From contig DATBKT010000132.1 of assembly GCA_036555705.1 (NCBI GenBank), positions 62,001-126,000 of the forward strand: a stretch of DNA of 64,000 nucleotides, read 5' to 3'. The notes under the pieces were generated by a model that was not told the DNA's origin, did no database searches, and saw only the letters and a program-made list of their open reading frames with translations. The position numbers and the translations under genes were made by a program. This document shows, one piece after another, positions 17,689 through 27,878 of this stretch. Positions within the stretch are counted from its first letter, which is position 1. Each line of letters begins with the position of its first letter. This DNA comes from JARBAU01 sp029237525. GTDB taxonomy: Archaea > Thermoproteota > Nitrososphaeria > Nitrososphaerales > Nitrososphaeraceae.

Positions 17689-20043
17689 ATGAATGAAAAC
17701 CGTAAAATTGAGTCTACATCGTGGGATCCTTCTCTAGAACTGAAAATTCTCGATAAATGGTGTAAGGATGATGTCTATAGTTATTCAGATTCTAATCTAA
17801 ATAGTACACCTTTTGTGATTGATACTCCTCCGCCATATCCCTCAGGAAGACCGTGGCACATTGGAGCGGCGGCTCATTATGCTCAGATAGATATGATCGC
17901 CAGGACCGCGCGAATGAGGGATTACTTAGTATACTTTCCCATAGGTATTGATAGGAATGGCCTTCCTGTGGAGATTTATACTGAAAAAAAATACAAAATT
18001 CAAATGCGTAAGACTGACAGAGAAAAATTTCTTGACCTTTGTAGCCATGCACTAGACGATCTTGAATCAGAGATGCTCCAGATCATGAGGGATATCGGGA
18101 TTAGTGGGAATTTTGACGAATACTATAAGACTGACTCAGCTGAATTTAGAGAATTGACTCAAAGCACGTTCATAGATCTATGGAAAAGGGATCTAATATA
18201 CATCGCTAATAGGCCAAATAACTACTGTTATGATTGCGGCACAACTTTGGCCGATGCCGAAATCACGTACCACGAAATTCCTACCCAACTGGTTTATATG
18301 AAATTTGATGTCAAGGAGAATGGAAGTATAATTGTTGCTTCTACTCGGCCAGAACTCCTCTTTGCCTGTCAAGCAATAATTGTGAATCCTGAGGATGATC
18401 GTTATAGCGGACTAGTAGGAAAGCACGCGGTCTTACCTCTATTCGATAGACAAGTCGAGATTCTCTCTCACCCGACTGCAAATATCTCCTTTGGCTCTGG
18501 TGCTGTTATGGTTTGTAGTTATGGTGATCGAAATGATGTCCAGCTCTTTCGGGAATTGGGTCTTCAAGAGATTGTCTCGTTAACTGAATATGGAACGACG
18601 ACTGAAATGGCAAAGTCATATGCTAAGCTTAAGATCTCTCAAGCTAGGTCTAAAATCATCGAAGATCTTAGAAAAGATCAACGTGTGGAGAGGGAAGAAA
18701 ATATCATGCATAGAACACCTATTTGCGAACGAAGTAGAACCCCGATTGAAATATTGTCTATGCAAGATTACTATCTGAAGCAGATGACTTTTATTCCAAC
18801 ACTAAAGAAACTCTCATTGAGAATAAAATTTTATCCTGAAGAACACAGACAGATATTGAATAATTGGCTGGAATCAGTTTCAATAGACTGGCCAATTTCA
18901 AGACGGAGATTTTATGGGACAGAAATTCCGATTTGGTTCTGTAATGCTTGCAATACCCCGAACGTTCCAGAGGCAGGTCAATACTATAGGCCGTGGAAGG
19001 AAAAGCCACCATTCAAATGCTGCAGTAAATGTGGAAGCAACGATTTCACGGGTGAGGATCGTATATTTGATACATGGATGGACTCAAGTATCACTCCACT
19101 GTTTATCACAAGGTATCTAAGGGACCAAAAAATCTATGAACATCTGTATCCTACAAGCCTAAGACCACAAGCTAAAGATATCATAAGAACCTGGCTATAC
19201 TATAGTATGTTACGGTGTTACCAACAAACCGACCGTTTGCCATGGTCTGAAGCCTGGATAATGGGTTATGGTGTGGATGAGAAGGGTGAAAAAATGAGTA
19301 AGAGTAAGGGAAATGTTATAGATCCTTTCCCAATTATTCATAAATATGGTGCTGACGCATTTCGATTTTGGTCTGCTTCCGAAGGTAATTTGGGACAGGA
19401 TTTTAGATGCTCTGAACAAAGAATTGCAATATCAAAGAATTTTCTATCAAAGCTATGGAATATCGCAAGATTTGTATCTTCCTTCAGGATAACTCTTGAT
19501 TTACCTCAACAACTTAATGACTCAGACAAGTGGATTCTAGGAGAGTTGTCAAAGTTGATCAAAGAATGTGAGCTAGGGTATAATGACTATAACTTCTTTA
19601 TCCCTGCAAACGCAATAAAGGATTTCACATGGAATTTGTTTGCGTCCAATTACTTAGAAATGGTAAAGTGGCGTGTTTACGAAGGGGAAAATAAGTATGA
19701 TCATGAGTCGGCGATATTCACGGTAAATAAGTGCTTGTCAACAATTCTTTTATTGCTATGCCCGATTTGCCCCTTTATCACTGAGGAGATTTGGACAAAT
19801 ATGTATTCTGACACGAGCATTCATTTACAGAAGATGCCAAAATTAGAAACAGAGTTTCAAGAGCAAACAAAATATACCAAATCGCTTCTAGAATTTAATT
19901 CCCTGGTATGGACAAGAAAGAAGGAAACGATTTCACCTGAAACAGGAAAACCACTCTCGTTAAAAGATCCAATTCAGATGGAAATACCGACAACTATTAT
20001 CTCGTTTGCTCCAGATTTACGAAAAATGCACAATCTAAAATAG
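17689..20043 (+). CDS. valS: Valyl-tRNA synthetase
   Basis: Charges tRNA-Val. 784 residues, typical for archaeal ValRS. The class I signatures are HIGA at 57-60 (in PPPYPSGRPW-HIGA, the archaeal variant of HIGH) and KMSKS at 535-539. The CP1 editing domain lies between them (near STRPELLFACQA). The pattern VDWPISRRRFYGTEIPIW is ValRS/IleRS-like. Paired cysteines (CNAC, CSKC) suggest a zinc site. The tail has the anticodon-binding helical domain but no long coiled coil. Isoleucyl-tRNA synthetase is excluded mainly by length and by the GIDRNGLPVEIYTEKKY segment. Single gene, no operon. Confidence 0.93.
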   Translation: MNENRKIESTSWDPSLELKILDKWCKDDVYSYSDSNLNSTPFVIDTPPPYPSGRPWHIGAAAHYAQIDMIARTARMRDYLVYFPIGIDRNGLPVEIYTEKKYKIQMRKTDREKFLDLCSHALDDLESEMLQIMRDIGISGNFDEYYKTDSAEFRELTQSTFIDLWKRDLIYIANRPNNYCYDCGTTLADAEITYHEIPTQLVYMKFDVKENGSIIVASTRPELLFACQAIIVNPEDDRYSGLVGKHAVLPLFDRQVEILSHPTANISFGSGAVMVCSYGDRNDVQLFRELGLQEIVSLTEYGTTTEMAKSYAKLKISQARSKIIEDLRKDQRVEREENIMHRTPICERSRTPIEILSMQDYYLKQMTFIPTLKKLSLRIKFYPEEHRQILNNWLESVSIDWPISRRRFYGTEIPIWFCNACNTPNVPEAGQYYRPWKEKPPFKCCSKCGSNDFTGEDRIFDTWMDSSITPLFITRYLRDQKIYEHLYPTSLRPQAKDIIRTWLYYSMLRCYQQTDRLPWSEAWIMGYGVDEKGEKMSKSKGNVIDPFPIIHKYGADAFRFWSASEGNLGQDFRCSEQRIAISKNFLSKLWNIARFVSSFRITLDLPQQLNDSDKWILGELSKLIKECELGYNDYNFFIPANAIKDFTWNLFASNYLEMVKWRVYEGENKYDHESAIFTVNKCLSTILLLLCPICPFITEEIWTNMYSDTSIHLQKMPKLETEFQEQTKYTKSLLEFNSLVWTRKKETISPETGKPLSLKDPIQMEIPTTIISFAPDLRKMHNLK

Positions 20044-20483
20044 TTGACATATCGAATACATCTAAGCTAAAATACACAAAGGAGCTTGCTTTTTATGACA
20101 ATAGCAAGACTCACTCCAGCCTTATATCAACCAACTAAATTCCGATTTGCTATCAATATTGAGCCTGGCAATCCATTTTTACGCTAGACAGGTGTGCTCA
20201 TAATATCTTACATTATTACATGATCAATTAACGTTGTTACCTAAGTAATTTATACATTAAACTAAGAGAATTCACTTACAATTACGAATAGGCTCACATA
20301 AGAGAAAAAGAGAAAAGCCCTGAACCTTTCTCCTTTTCTCCTTTTCTCCTTTTCTCTATGCCTTCGAATAATACACACCCTTTATCCATTCTCGTAGGAT
20401 TATACAGTTGTGCACATTCATTGAACAGTTGGAATCGATTTATTTATTTATTAACAGAGTATCGAATATCAGTATAATAATAT
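20044..20483. other. Gene-free stretch with polypurine/polypyrimidine hairpin
   Basis: No gene. It contains an 8-bp pyrimidine repeat and a complementary purine tract (20301-20357), and a TATA-like run (about 20440-20452) for hemD. Confidence 0.55.
20327..20357. repeat. 8-bp TTTCTCCT tandem repeat, 3.9 copies
   Basis: Three perfect TTTCTCCT units and a partial fourth. The last 17 bases (20341-20357) are complementary, with one mismatch, to the purine tract at 20301-20317, so a long hairpin can form in RNA. Confidence 0.9.
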
Positions 20484-21362
20484 ATGTCGTTGAATGGGTT
20501 AACCGTTGCTGTTACGGCCAGCAGACGAGCATCCGAGCTAGCTAAATTGATAACAGCATTTGGGGGAAGGCCATACGTTGCGCCAACAGTTGGTATCAAC
20601 GTAACTACAGACTTCGAAGAAATTAAGAAATTTATAGACAAGATTTACGAACATCCTGACTTCCTGATATTCATGTCCGGTCCAGGTGTTTACTCTCTAA
20701 TGTCTGTTGCAAAGAGGCTTGGAGCTGAACAAAAATTGAGAGATGCACTAAAAACAGTATTATTGATCGCTCGAAGTGCAAAACCACAAGCGGCATTAGC
20801 TAAATATAACATATATACAAAATTGATACCACAAAAGAATACCACAGACGGAATTCTAGATCTACTCAAAGTATATGGACTATCAGGCAAAAAAATAGGC
20901 ATTCTTTGGCATGGATCCTACTCAAAATCCTTTATAGATGATCTTGTTAAAGGTGGTGCAGAATTCTTTGAACTAACGATCTATAAATATTCTCATGATC
21001 TCGACCAAGAAAGCGCAACGATCTTAAGCGAAATGGGATTTCGTTTTCTTCCACCAGAAGAATCACATGTTATCAAACTTATAGGAGATTTAAATAATGG
21101 AGTTATTGATGTTATTACCTTTACGAGTCCGCCTGCAGTCAAAGAGCTATTTGCAATTGCAGAAAAGAATAACTTAAGACAGTCACTAGAGTCATCGTTG
21201 AATAGTAATGTTATTGTTGCCTCCGTTGGGCCCTCTACCAGAAAAGTACTCGAAGATTATGGGGTTATTACTGATGTAATGCCAAATAGATATAAGATGG
21301 GAGATATGATCAAATCTCTTGAGGATTATGTGCGTCAGAATCAAAAGTCGAAGAAAAAATGA
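20484..21362 (+). CDS. hemD: Uroporphyrinogen-III synthase
   Basis: Closes and inverts ring D of hydroxymethylbilane in tetrapyrrole synthesis, needed for haems of the terminal oxidase and for cobalamin. 292 residues with the two Rossmann-like lobes of the HEM4 fold: GLTVAVTASRRASELAKL at the start, PDFLIFMSGPGVYSLM in lobe one, GILWHGS, and VITFTSPPAVKELF with VASVGPSTRKVLEDYG in lobe two. This family is low in identity, so the call rests on these loops. Other hem genes are not adjacent. Confidence 0.85.
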   Translation: MSLNGLTVAVTASRRASELAKLITAFGGRPYVAPTVGINVTTDFEEIKKFIDKIYEHPDFLIFMSGPGVYSLMSVAKRLGAEQKLRDALKTVLLIARSAKPQAALAKYNIYTKLIPQKNTTDGILDLLKVYGLSGKKIGILWHGSYSKSFIDDLVKGGAEFFELTIYKYSHDLDQESATILSEMGFRFLPPEESHVIKLIGDLNNGVIDVITFTSPPAVKELFAIAEKNNLRQSLESSLNSNVIVASVGPSTRKVLEDYGVITDVMPNRYKMGDMIKSLEDYVRQNQKSKKK

Positions 21363-21694
21363 TTTGATAGCACTCTTGACGTAAAGGCGATGACGAATCC
21401 TTTTAAAGGATAGACTTAAAGTGGCACAACTGAATATATCAGCACTTTTGGTGAGTCGTCAGGTTCAAAACGAGATTATGCATTCAATCTCGGTAACGTA
21501 TCAAAATATCTCATCCATAATCCTTTGTACCAAGCATGCATAACATTTTGCTTCACATTTGATACTCAGAATCTCTAATATTTCAACGTTATTGATCTCT
21601 AATAGCGAACTCTATCGATTTTTAGATTTATTGGATAAATGGCTTAGCATCTTCGATGAAAATTATAACCCCTAACTAGTTCCTTACTTCGCTT
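21363..21694. other. Gene-free stretch between convergent genes
   Basis: No gene or tRNA seen. A short inverted pair CCTTTTAAAGG near 21399 could be part of a terminator. Confidence 0.4.
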
Positions 21695-21931
21695 CTAGAT
21701 CTTGAGGTTTCTCCTTACATACATTTTTTTAAACCTGCTTAGAAATAGTATTAATAATATCACTACTACAATTGAAATCAATGCCTGAATTGTAGATATA
21801 ATTATTCTATTGACTCCATTGTGAAGGAAGACGACCTCCAAAGGAGCTACTAGGATCACTAGAAATGCTGCTGCGGCCAGTATCATCATCCACATTATAG
21901 TTATAAATACTAAAAGGCCGATGTTATTCAT
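21695..21931 (-). CDS. Small membrane protein overlapping the glycosyltransferase
   Basis: 78 residues with two long transmembrane segments (about 6-30 and 43-66) and a basic C-terminus. Its start overlaps the stop of the upstream GlcNAc-1-phosphotransferase gene by 4 bases (ATGA), indicating translational coupling. A subunit or accessory of that membrane enzyme is the natural inference. No family recognised. Confidence 0.65.
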   Translation of the reverse strand: MNNIGLLVFITIMWMMILAAAAFLVILVAPLEVVFLHNGVNRIIISTIQALISIVVVILLILFLSRFKKMYVRRNLKI

Positions 21932-22950
21932 TTGGCTATTATTCCTGTAACAAAGGAGTATTGAATGATTATAGAGATTACAGCTAGAATTGAAGAGAAT
22001 ATTCCTAGTTTAAAAACCTGACCAACAATCTGTTTTTCAGACATAGATCCTCGTGCTAGGATTAATCTTAAAAGAGTTGTAGGCGCTTCACTTTCTTTTG
22101 AGGCCGCCAGCTTGAAGTCATCCATTAATACAGTTGGCCTAGCTTTAATTTGCCTATGTTCGACTATTTTCTTCACACTGGCCAGGAAAAGAAATGAATT
22201 CATAACTGCGGGTAGCAATGCAATTACGCCTATTACCTCAGAGCTCCCAGCTATCGCAACAGCTCCGTACATAGAGCCGATTAACAAGGTTCCGGAGTCT
22301 CCGGGAAAGATCTTGCTGGGATATTTATGAAACTTGTACAATGCTAAAGTTCCAAACAACAATGGGAGAGCTGCAACGAACACATCGTTGCTTCCGAATA
22401 TTGCAATACTTATCAGAAGTGGTATAGTACAAATAATAACAAACCCACTTGCTACACCATTTAATACGTCGATAGAATTAATTGTATTCCCTACAACAGG
22501 AACAATAACCAAGATTAGTGGGATATATAATATAGGAATAAAGACTGCACCAAAAATGAGATTCAAATGAGAACCGTAAGCTCCTAGAACTATCAGAGGA
22601 ATAGCTGCTAATATTAGCGCAACTGGCTTAAATGATCCCGGCATTACTCGCTTATCATCAATGAGACCAATAATGAAGCCTATAACTGTAGTTAGTAGGA
22701 TTGCGAGAACTTTTATGTTGAATGTTAGCAAAAATAGGATCATCTCAGCAACTGCGATTCCGGCAAGCAGCGTGGGACCGGCTGGCCTTGGTATGAGGGG
22801 CAAATCCGGTTTATGGAAATCCTTAACTACCTTTCCTTTAGAGATTAATGATCGGATTGTTCTGGGCATGACAATTGCCACTACCCCAAACGAGATAATT
22901 GAGACAATGATTGCTTGGATGAATATATAATTGTCCGCTAAATTTAGCAA
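21928..22950 (-). CDS. Glycosyltransferase family 4 / GlcNAc-1-phosphate transferase (AglH/Alg7-like)
   Basis: An integral membrane enzyme of 340 residues with about ten hydrophobic segments. It belongs to the polyprenyl-phosphate N-acetylhexosamine-1-phosphate transferase family: cytoplasmic motifs KVVKDFHKPDLPLIPRPAGP, the metal-binding pair GLIDD, NSIDVLNG, and FPGDSGTLLIG are all present. It would transfer a sugar-1-phosphate from a UDP-sugar to dolichyl phosphate, the first step of archaeal N-glycosylation. Sugar specificity is not readable. Coupled to the small membrane protein downstream. Confidence 0.88.
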   Translation of the reverse strand: MLNLADNYIFIQAIIVSIISFGVVAIVMPRTIRSLISKGKVVKDFHKPDLPLIPRPAGPTLLAGIAVAEMILFLLTFNIKVLAILLTTVIGFIIGLIDDKRVMPGSFKPVALILAAIPLIVLGAYGSHLNLIFGAVFIPILYIPLILVIVPVVGNTINSIDVLNGVASGFVIICTIPLLISIAIFGSNDVFVAALPLLFGTLALYKFHKYPSKIFPGDSGTLLIGSMYGAVAIAGSSEVIGVIALLPAVMNSFLFLASVKKIVEHRQIKARPTVLMDDFKLAASKESEAPTTLLRLILARGSMSEKQIVGQVFKLGIFSSILAVISIIIQYSFVTGIIAK

Positions 22951-23058
22951 ATATCTATCAGTTCTGATAATACAAGAGATTTGTAATATAACTGCAGCAT
23001 TAAACGAACCAATATATACGATCTAGATTATTGGACAGACCTTAGATTTGCAAATAAG

Positions 23059-25197
23059 TCAAGTGTTGTGCATTATATTTTTTGAATCATTCTTTAAAAT
23101 CTTAGCTAATGCCATCCCGATTTTCGGAATCGCAGACAACCTTGCTTCTGAAGTATTTGCAAGTATGAAAGTATCTGTAATACCGGCATTATATAACGAC
23201 CTAGCCTTAATTCTTCCTATCCCTTTGAATTTAACAAGGGATAAGAGCTCTTCATTTATTCCATATCGAATTCTGATTCTTAAGTTATATATTTCATTAA
23301 GCAAATCATTTCGGCCCATGGTCTTAGCTACTTTGTATAAGGAATGGGCCAACCAATCACTTGACTCTACAATTCTATACATATCCCCAGGTTCAACTCC
23401 AAGTCTTTCGCTCAGCTTTCTGTCACTGCTTTCATTAATCCATTCAAATAGAGCCCATGTGCTTCTGGAAAAACCATTGTCACTATATTTAAATGTAAAT
23501 TGATCTGCGCTGTTCAAGAAAATTTCAGATATTGTGTCATAATCGCTATTCCTCAGCGGTAGGCGTGGAAAAAAATCCACACAATTAGTGATTAAATATA
23601 AAAAGCCTAACGTATGATCGTCACTGCTAGGACTTTTGATAGATTCTAGAGCCTTTCTGAAATCTATACCTGTTGTGGGATCAATGTACAAAAGTGATAT
23701 ATTCTTACCAAATTCAGATACAATATACCTATTCTTCCTAGTTTTGATCAACTGTTCAGACTCGAGATAATCTAAAGCATTAAAGACTTTTGAAGAAAGT
23801 ATAGATTCCTTGCAATATTGTCCTAGCAACGTGTTTTGGAACATATCTAAAATTTCATCTTTTTTTATCCCGGGAAACATAACTATGGTACTTAGAACGT
23901 GTATTCTAAACATTCTATTATTTGCAAGTTGTGATCTTATCGGTTCGGGCGATCCTAGTATGTAATGATCATAAATATCATCGCGATTAAAATTAGATCC
24001 AGAAATGATTATTGATTCTCCCTTATTGTCATATTTTGGCCTGCCGCCGCGGCCAGATATTTGTTTATATTCTAATACACTGATGGGGATCTTATTACCA
24101 ATAGTTGAATCATAACGTAAGAAACTTGTCAAGATAACCCGTCGAGCTGGTAAATTGACACCTGCGGCAAGGGTTGGAGTTGTAAATAGAATTCTGATAA
24201 TTCCTTTTTTAAATGATTCTTCTACGATTTTCCGACTAGATGAACCTATTCCTGCATGATGAAAAGCTACTCCATTTGATACTAGATGTGAAAGAGTCGA
24301 TGTAATTTCTGTGTCCTCACCATGGGAACGAATCTTAGAAGCTTCCTCCGCTGCCTTTTTCCTGATATTTTCATCTAGTTGTTTAAATACAATTCTTTCT
24401 ACTTTTTTTGCAAGATTAGAAGTGCTTTTGCGGGTTTCGGCAAATACTAGTGTCTGATATCTGTTTACCATCGAATCTTGGATAAGATCGACTATTGCAG
24501 AACTGTAATTGGATTTAATTTTGATATTCTTACCATCACTCATTTTAATAGTGCCATTCTGATATACACCTTCCACTAGTTTAGTAGGCCTCCAATCACT
24601 AGCTACCAAATCACATCTTAGCCAAGAAGCAATGTCTTCTGAATTGCTGATAGTAGCGCTAAGTACAAGGATCTGAGCCTGAGAGTAGATTTTTCGTATT
24701 TTAGTTAGCATCATTTCTAATACGGGACCCCTCTCAGAATCAACTAGCAAATGCACTTCATCGATCACAAATAGACCTACTTCTGATATCCAATCTAATC
24801 TATGTCTCATTAACGAATCCATCTTCTCATTAGTCAATATTATAACATCCGCGCTAGCAAGTCCTTTATCTTGAGAATCGTAGTCACTATTTGCCAGGTC
24901 GACCTTAATTTTTTGATCGAATATATTCTGATTTTTGAAGACCTGAAAGTCTTCAAATTTTTCTGCCGCTAATGCTCGTAGTGGTGTTAAGTATGCCACT
25001 TTATACCCCTTTTCGATTGCTTGGATGGCGGCCATTAGTGCTATCAAAGTTTTTCCGCTTGCGGTTGGGGTTGTAATGAGTAGACTTTTACCTTCCAATA
25101 CGCCTTTGGATATAGCTTGCTCTTGTGGAGGATATAACGTATGATACCCCAAAGCGGTTAGAAGTGAAGACACCTTATGATCAAAATTTACCTCCAT
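23059..25197 (-). CDS. hel308: Hel308/Hjm-type DNA helicase
   Basis: A superfamily 2 helicase acting at stalled replication forks. 712 residues. Motif I TPTASGKT is at 43-50, followed by TPLRALAAEK (Ia), DEVHLL (II), SATISN (III), a motif IV-VI core with TTPTLAAGVNLPARRVI and QISGRGGRP, then the ratchet domain and a C-terminal helix-hairpin-helix (FKGIGRIKARSLYNAGI; IPKIGMALAKIL). Length and domain order fit archaeal Hel308. The start MEVNFDHKVSSLLTALGYHTLYPPQEQA is the family start with Q-motif. Monocistronic. Confidence 0.95.
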   Translation of the reverse strand: MEVNFDHKVSSLLTALGYHTLYPPQEQAISKGVLEGKSLLITTPTASGKTLIALMAAIQAIEKGYKVAYLTPLRALAAEKFEDFQVFKNQNIFDQKIKVDLANSDYDSQDKGLASADVIILTNEKMDSLMRHRLDWISEVGLFVIDEVHLLVDSERGPVLEMMLTKIRKIYSQAQILVLSATISNSEDIASWLRCDLVASDWRPTKLVEGVYQNGTIKMSDGKNIKIKSNYSSAIVDLIQDSMVNRYQTLVFAETRKSTSNLAKKVERIVFKQLDENIRKKAAEEASKIRSHGEDTEITSTLSHLVSNGVAFHHAGIGSSSRKIVEESFKKGIIRILFTTPTLAAGVNLPARRVILTSFLRYDSTIGNKIPISVLEYKQISGRGGRPKYDNKGESIIISGSNFNRDDIYDHYILGSPEPIRSQLANNRMFRIHVLSTIVMFPGIKKDEILDMFQNTLLGQYCKESILSSKVFNALDYLESEQLIKTRKNRYIVSEFGKNISLLYIDPTTGIDFRKALESIKSPSSDDHTLGFLYLITNCVDFFPRLPLRNSDYDTISEIFLNSADQFTFKYSDNGFSRSTWALFEWINESSDRKLSERLGVEPGDMYRIVESSDWLAHSLYKVAKTMGRNDLLNEIYNLRIRIRYGINEELLSLVKFKGIGRIKARSLYNAGITDTFILANTSEARLSAIPKIGMALAKILKNDSKNIMHNT

Positions 25198-26112
25198 TCT
25201 TATTCTTCTTATCGTAGCTCGGTATAAAATGCATCGAACTCAAACCTTCTCGTTAGGTTACACGCTCAAATCGATGTATGTTAGTAAATATATATTTTCC
25301 AACGATAAGCCTATGTTTTCAGGTCTAGTAAACCCAATTTGTATACAGCCGAAGTAGCATCTGCAATCAAAGCTATTTGGAAATCCCGTTCGGTAGCTTC
25401 AATGATAGTTGTCTACGGGCAGTTTGGAAACTTGCAGCAGCAAATGACCATGATATTGGCTTCTGGACTATGTATTTATGCTTCGAATTGTCTATCGTAG
25501 AAACTTCCCATTTAGGTTGCTTTATCCACTCTCAAGATCCAATCAGTTGAAGTTTAACAGAATAAAAGATTAGAATCCGATCTGGTTTTTTCAATAGGGA
25601 TTGTGATCATCTGCCAATTTAGCTCCGTCGCTATCCAATATTATTTTAGTCTTGCAAATTTCAATAGCTTACCATACAATAGAAACGTTTGAATTATAGA
25701 GTCATATTATCTGGATCATATGCTATCCGACATTCCGATACTCATTGACCAGGTTATTGATATCGGCTATTGCTCTTGTGTTCCCCATACTTTTTACTAG
25801 TCGTTTAAGGCAAAATCACGATGAATGTCAAAAATGAGCAAAGCAGAATAAGTACGACTAGGTGTGATCAAGCGATTTCCTATATCATATGCTCCAGAAG
25901 TAAAATGTAGACTCAATCAATCTATACCATGCCTAAAATTTTGTTTATCGAAGTATTGACAGTTTGTTTGCTGCGTTATATTCCTCTTCTACCATGGTGT
26001 GCAGAATTTAATAACGTAAGTCTATGCCCTTGACGTCAGTATTATGTGTTGCATTTTAAACCTTTATCAGCTATTCCATTATACAATTATTAAATTAATC
26101 CAACAAATTATC
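25198..26112. other. Long gene-free stretch
   Basis: 915 bp with no supported gene. A plus-strand open stretch near 25330-25500 (through VVYGQFGNLQQQ) is suggestive of decayed coding DNA, but has no recognisable family. Confidence 0.4.
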
Positions 26113-26600
26113 TTAATAAAATCGTCGAAAATGTCCTTCAGTGATCATTTTACTAGCAAATATCGTGTGGTTAGAATAAGTATATGACTCGGATTCGAAT
26201 GCAAACGCAGAATAACTTAATCCTCTTTGATATAAGATATCTGAGTTTATGACGCGGTTAAATCTCAATCTATGCGAGTTGGACAAGAAGTGTTTGATGA
26301 TTGTATTAGCATGAATAAGATGGACGCCAAGAAACGAAGCTAACTTATTGGTCATAATTCCAGATTTGACGTCCCTTCGAATTCTACTTAATTCAGCATC
26401 AAATTTTTTGATGGGTTCTGACGAAGTTATAGAGCGCATAATCATACTGCACTCGAAACAATCTTGTACTCTCGGATCGTGCTCGTATGACGCAGTAGCT
26501 GATCCAATTCTTCCGCTTTTTGGAGCAATTTTGATATCGTGTTATCCAAAAAGACCTCCTTGGCATCATCGTCCACAATCTGTTGCTGTTCAAGTCCTTT
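26113..26600 (-). pseudogene. Possible decayed gene of unknown family
   Basis: Two overlapping minus-strand frames both have protein-like character: a helical stretch rich in Glu, Leu and Lys (about 26576-26442, KEVFLDNTISKLLQKAEELD) and, in the next frame, a basic-helical stretch (26445-26113, starting MIMRSITSSEPIKKFDAELS). Joined by a frameshift they would give one protein of about 150 residues. I recognise neither part. Weak evidence; both could be noise. Confidence 0.25.
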
Positions 26601-26647
26601 AGGTGGGAATTAAGTTGATTATTTTGAATCAGTATGAATTGATCCAA

Positions 26648-27281
26648 TGGGATTATTTCTGCTAGACCTTAATGTTGATTATTTCTGTGATGGCTGGCAT
26701 TCCATCCCCTCGTAAAATCCGTTCTGCATTAACTGCAAATATGTCTTGGCCTTCCTATTTTGTTTTTTCTTAAAGCATCATCGGCTTAAAAATATGTAGT
26801 CTAAAGAGTGACTCTGAGTCACTCCTTTAATACCAAGGCGACTTATAAAATTGATTTGGAACCAATGATACCAAGAACGCTAGTGATATGTTTTACTATT
26901 CGATTTCGTACACACAGTTATTTCAGGTCTCATCATCAATATGCAGCAGAAATTCCCAGGTATCAATGCATTCATTACAGGTTGGAGTCAAAGTTTAGGA
27001 CTCGATATGCATATAGTCCAAGTCCTAAATATTAAGAAGAGCTACACACTAGTCTAAACTGAACATTTATTTTGAATAAATTTGTGTAATTAGAATTACG
27101 GATCACTGGCTATAACGATTTGACGCAGTGTGATTCTCAATTTCAATTAATCGACTAGTTTCTAACACTACCAAATAAATTGATAATTAGAAACGCCATG
27201 TTGAAATCAAAACAATACTCTGTCTATTTTCGTATGAAAATTTATGACTTTTCCGACGTTAATAGACAGTTTTAAACATAG
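26648..27281. other. Gene-free stretch with a palindrome
   Basis: No supported gene. It contains a perfect 9-bp-arm palindrome at 26806-26824. Confidence 0.45.
26806..26824. repeat. Perfect inverted repeat, 9-bp arms, 1-bp centre
   Basis: gagtgactc and gagtcactc flank a single T and are followed by CTTTAA. It could be a protein-binding site or RNA hairpin. No gene starts or ends within 400 bp, so the role is open. Confidence 0.6.
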
Positions 27282-27878
27282 TCATCCTCTATACCTAGCA
27301 GCAAATGTTGCAACTTCGTCGCTAGCAATATCGCTTAGAAATTGATCTCTTATTATTTTACCATATATAACCAAGTCTCTAGCAAGCATTTTCAAACGTC
27401 GCTCCAATGCAATGTTCACTATATGTCCATTTACATCAAAATCTTGATCGCCATTAAAAGATGCTCCATATGGCATGCTCCATCCGTAACATTGTCTCAC
27501 AGCAGTCCGCATCTGATCCATAACTGTCAATCCTCTTTCATGTGATGTACAAACATATGCAAAGGTTTTACCTGCAAATTCACTCCAAAAATGATCAAGA
27601 AAATTCTTTATCGTGCCTGACATGGAACCATGATAATCTGGAGACGCTAGTACGATAGCATCAGCCCAGTTTACATCTTGGGTTATTCTTCCAATATTGT
27701 GTCCATCGGCACCATCGCGTCTATTGGGATCATAAAAAGGCAGAGGGTACTTACGTATATGAAGTAGTCTGGTTTCAGCGCCAAATGATTTTCCAGCATC
27801 TAAGATAATTTGCAGTGCCAGAGTGCTGCGTGAGGTTTCTCGCATGCTGCCAGCTACCCCCAATATCTTTAACGGCAT
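27282..27878 (-). CDS. NADPH-dependent FMN reductase family flavoprotein
   Basis: 198 residues with a flavodoxin-like fold: FMN phosphate loop GVAGSMRETSRS at the N-terminus, then ADAIVLASPDYHGSMSGTIKNFLDHF, the hallmark of the FMN_red family, and CTSHERG in the third loop. Reduces FMN, quinones or similar acceptors with NAD(P)H; substrate is not predictable. Start ATG 27878 (MPLKILGVAGS). Stands alone. Confidence 0.9.
   Translation of the reverse strand: MPLKILGVAGSMRETSRSTLALQIILDAGKSFGAETRLLHIRKYPLPFYDPNRRDGADGHNIGRITQDVNWADAIVLASPDYHGSMSGTIKNFLDHFWSEFAGKTFAYVCTSHERGLTVMDQMRTAVRQCYGWSMPYGASFNGDQDFDVNGHIVNIALERRLKMLARDLVIYGKIIRDQFLSDIASDEVATFAARYRG

Noticed and set aside
26808..27035. 75-codon plus-strand frame, considered as transposase remnant
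   Set aside because: Neither strand shows a DDE, HUH or serine-recombinase motif.
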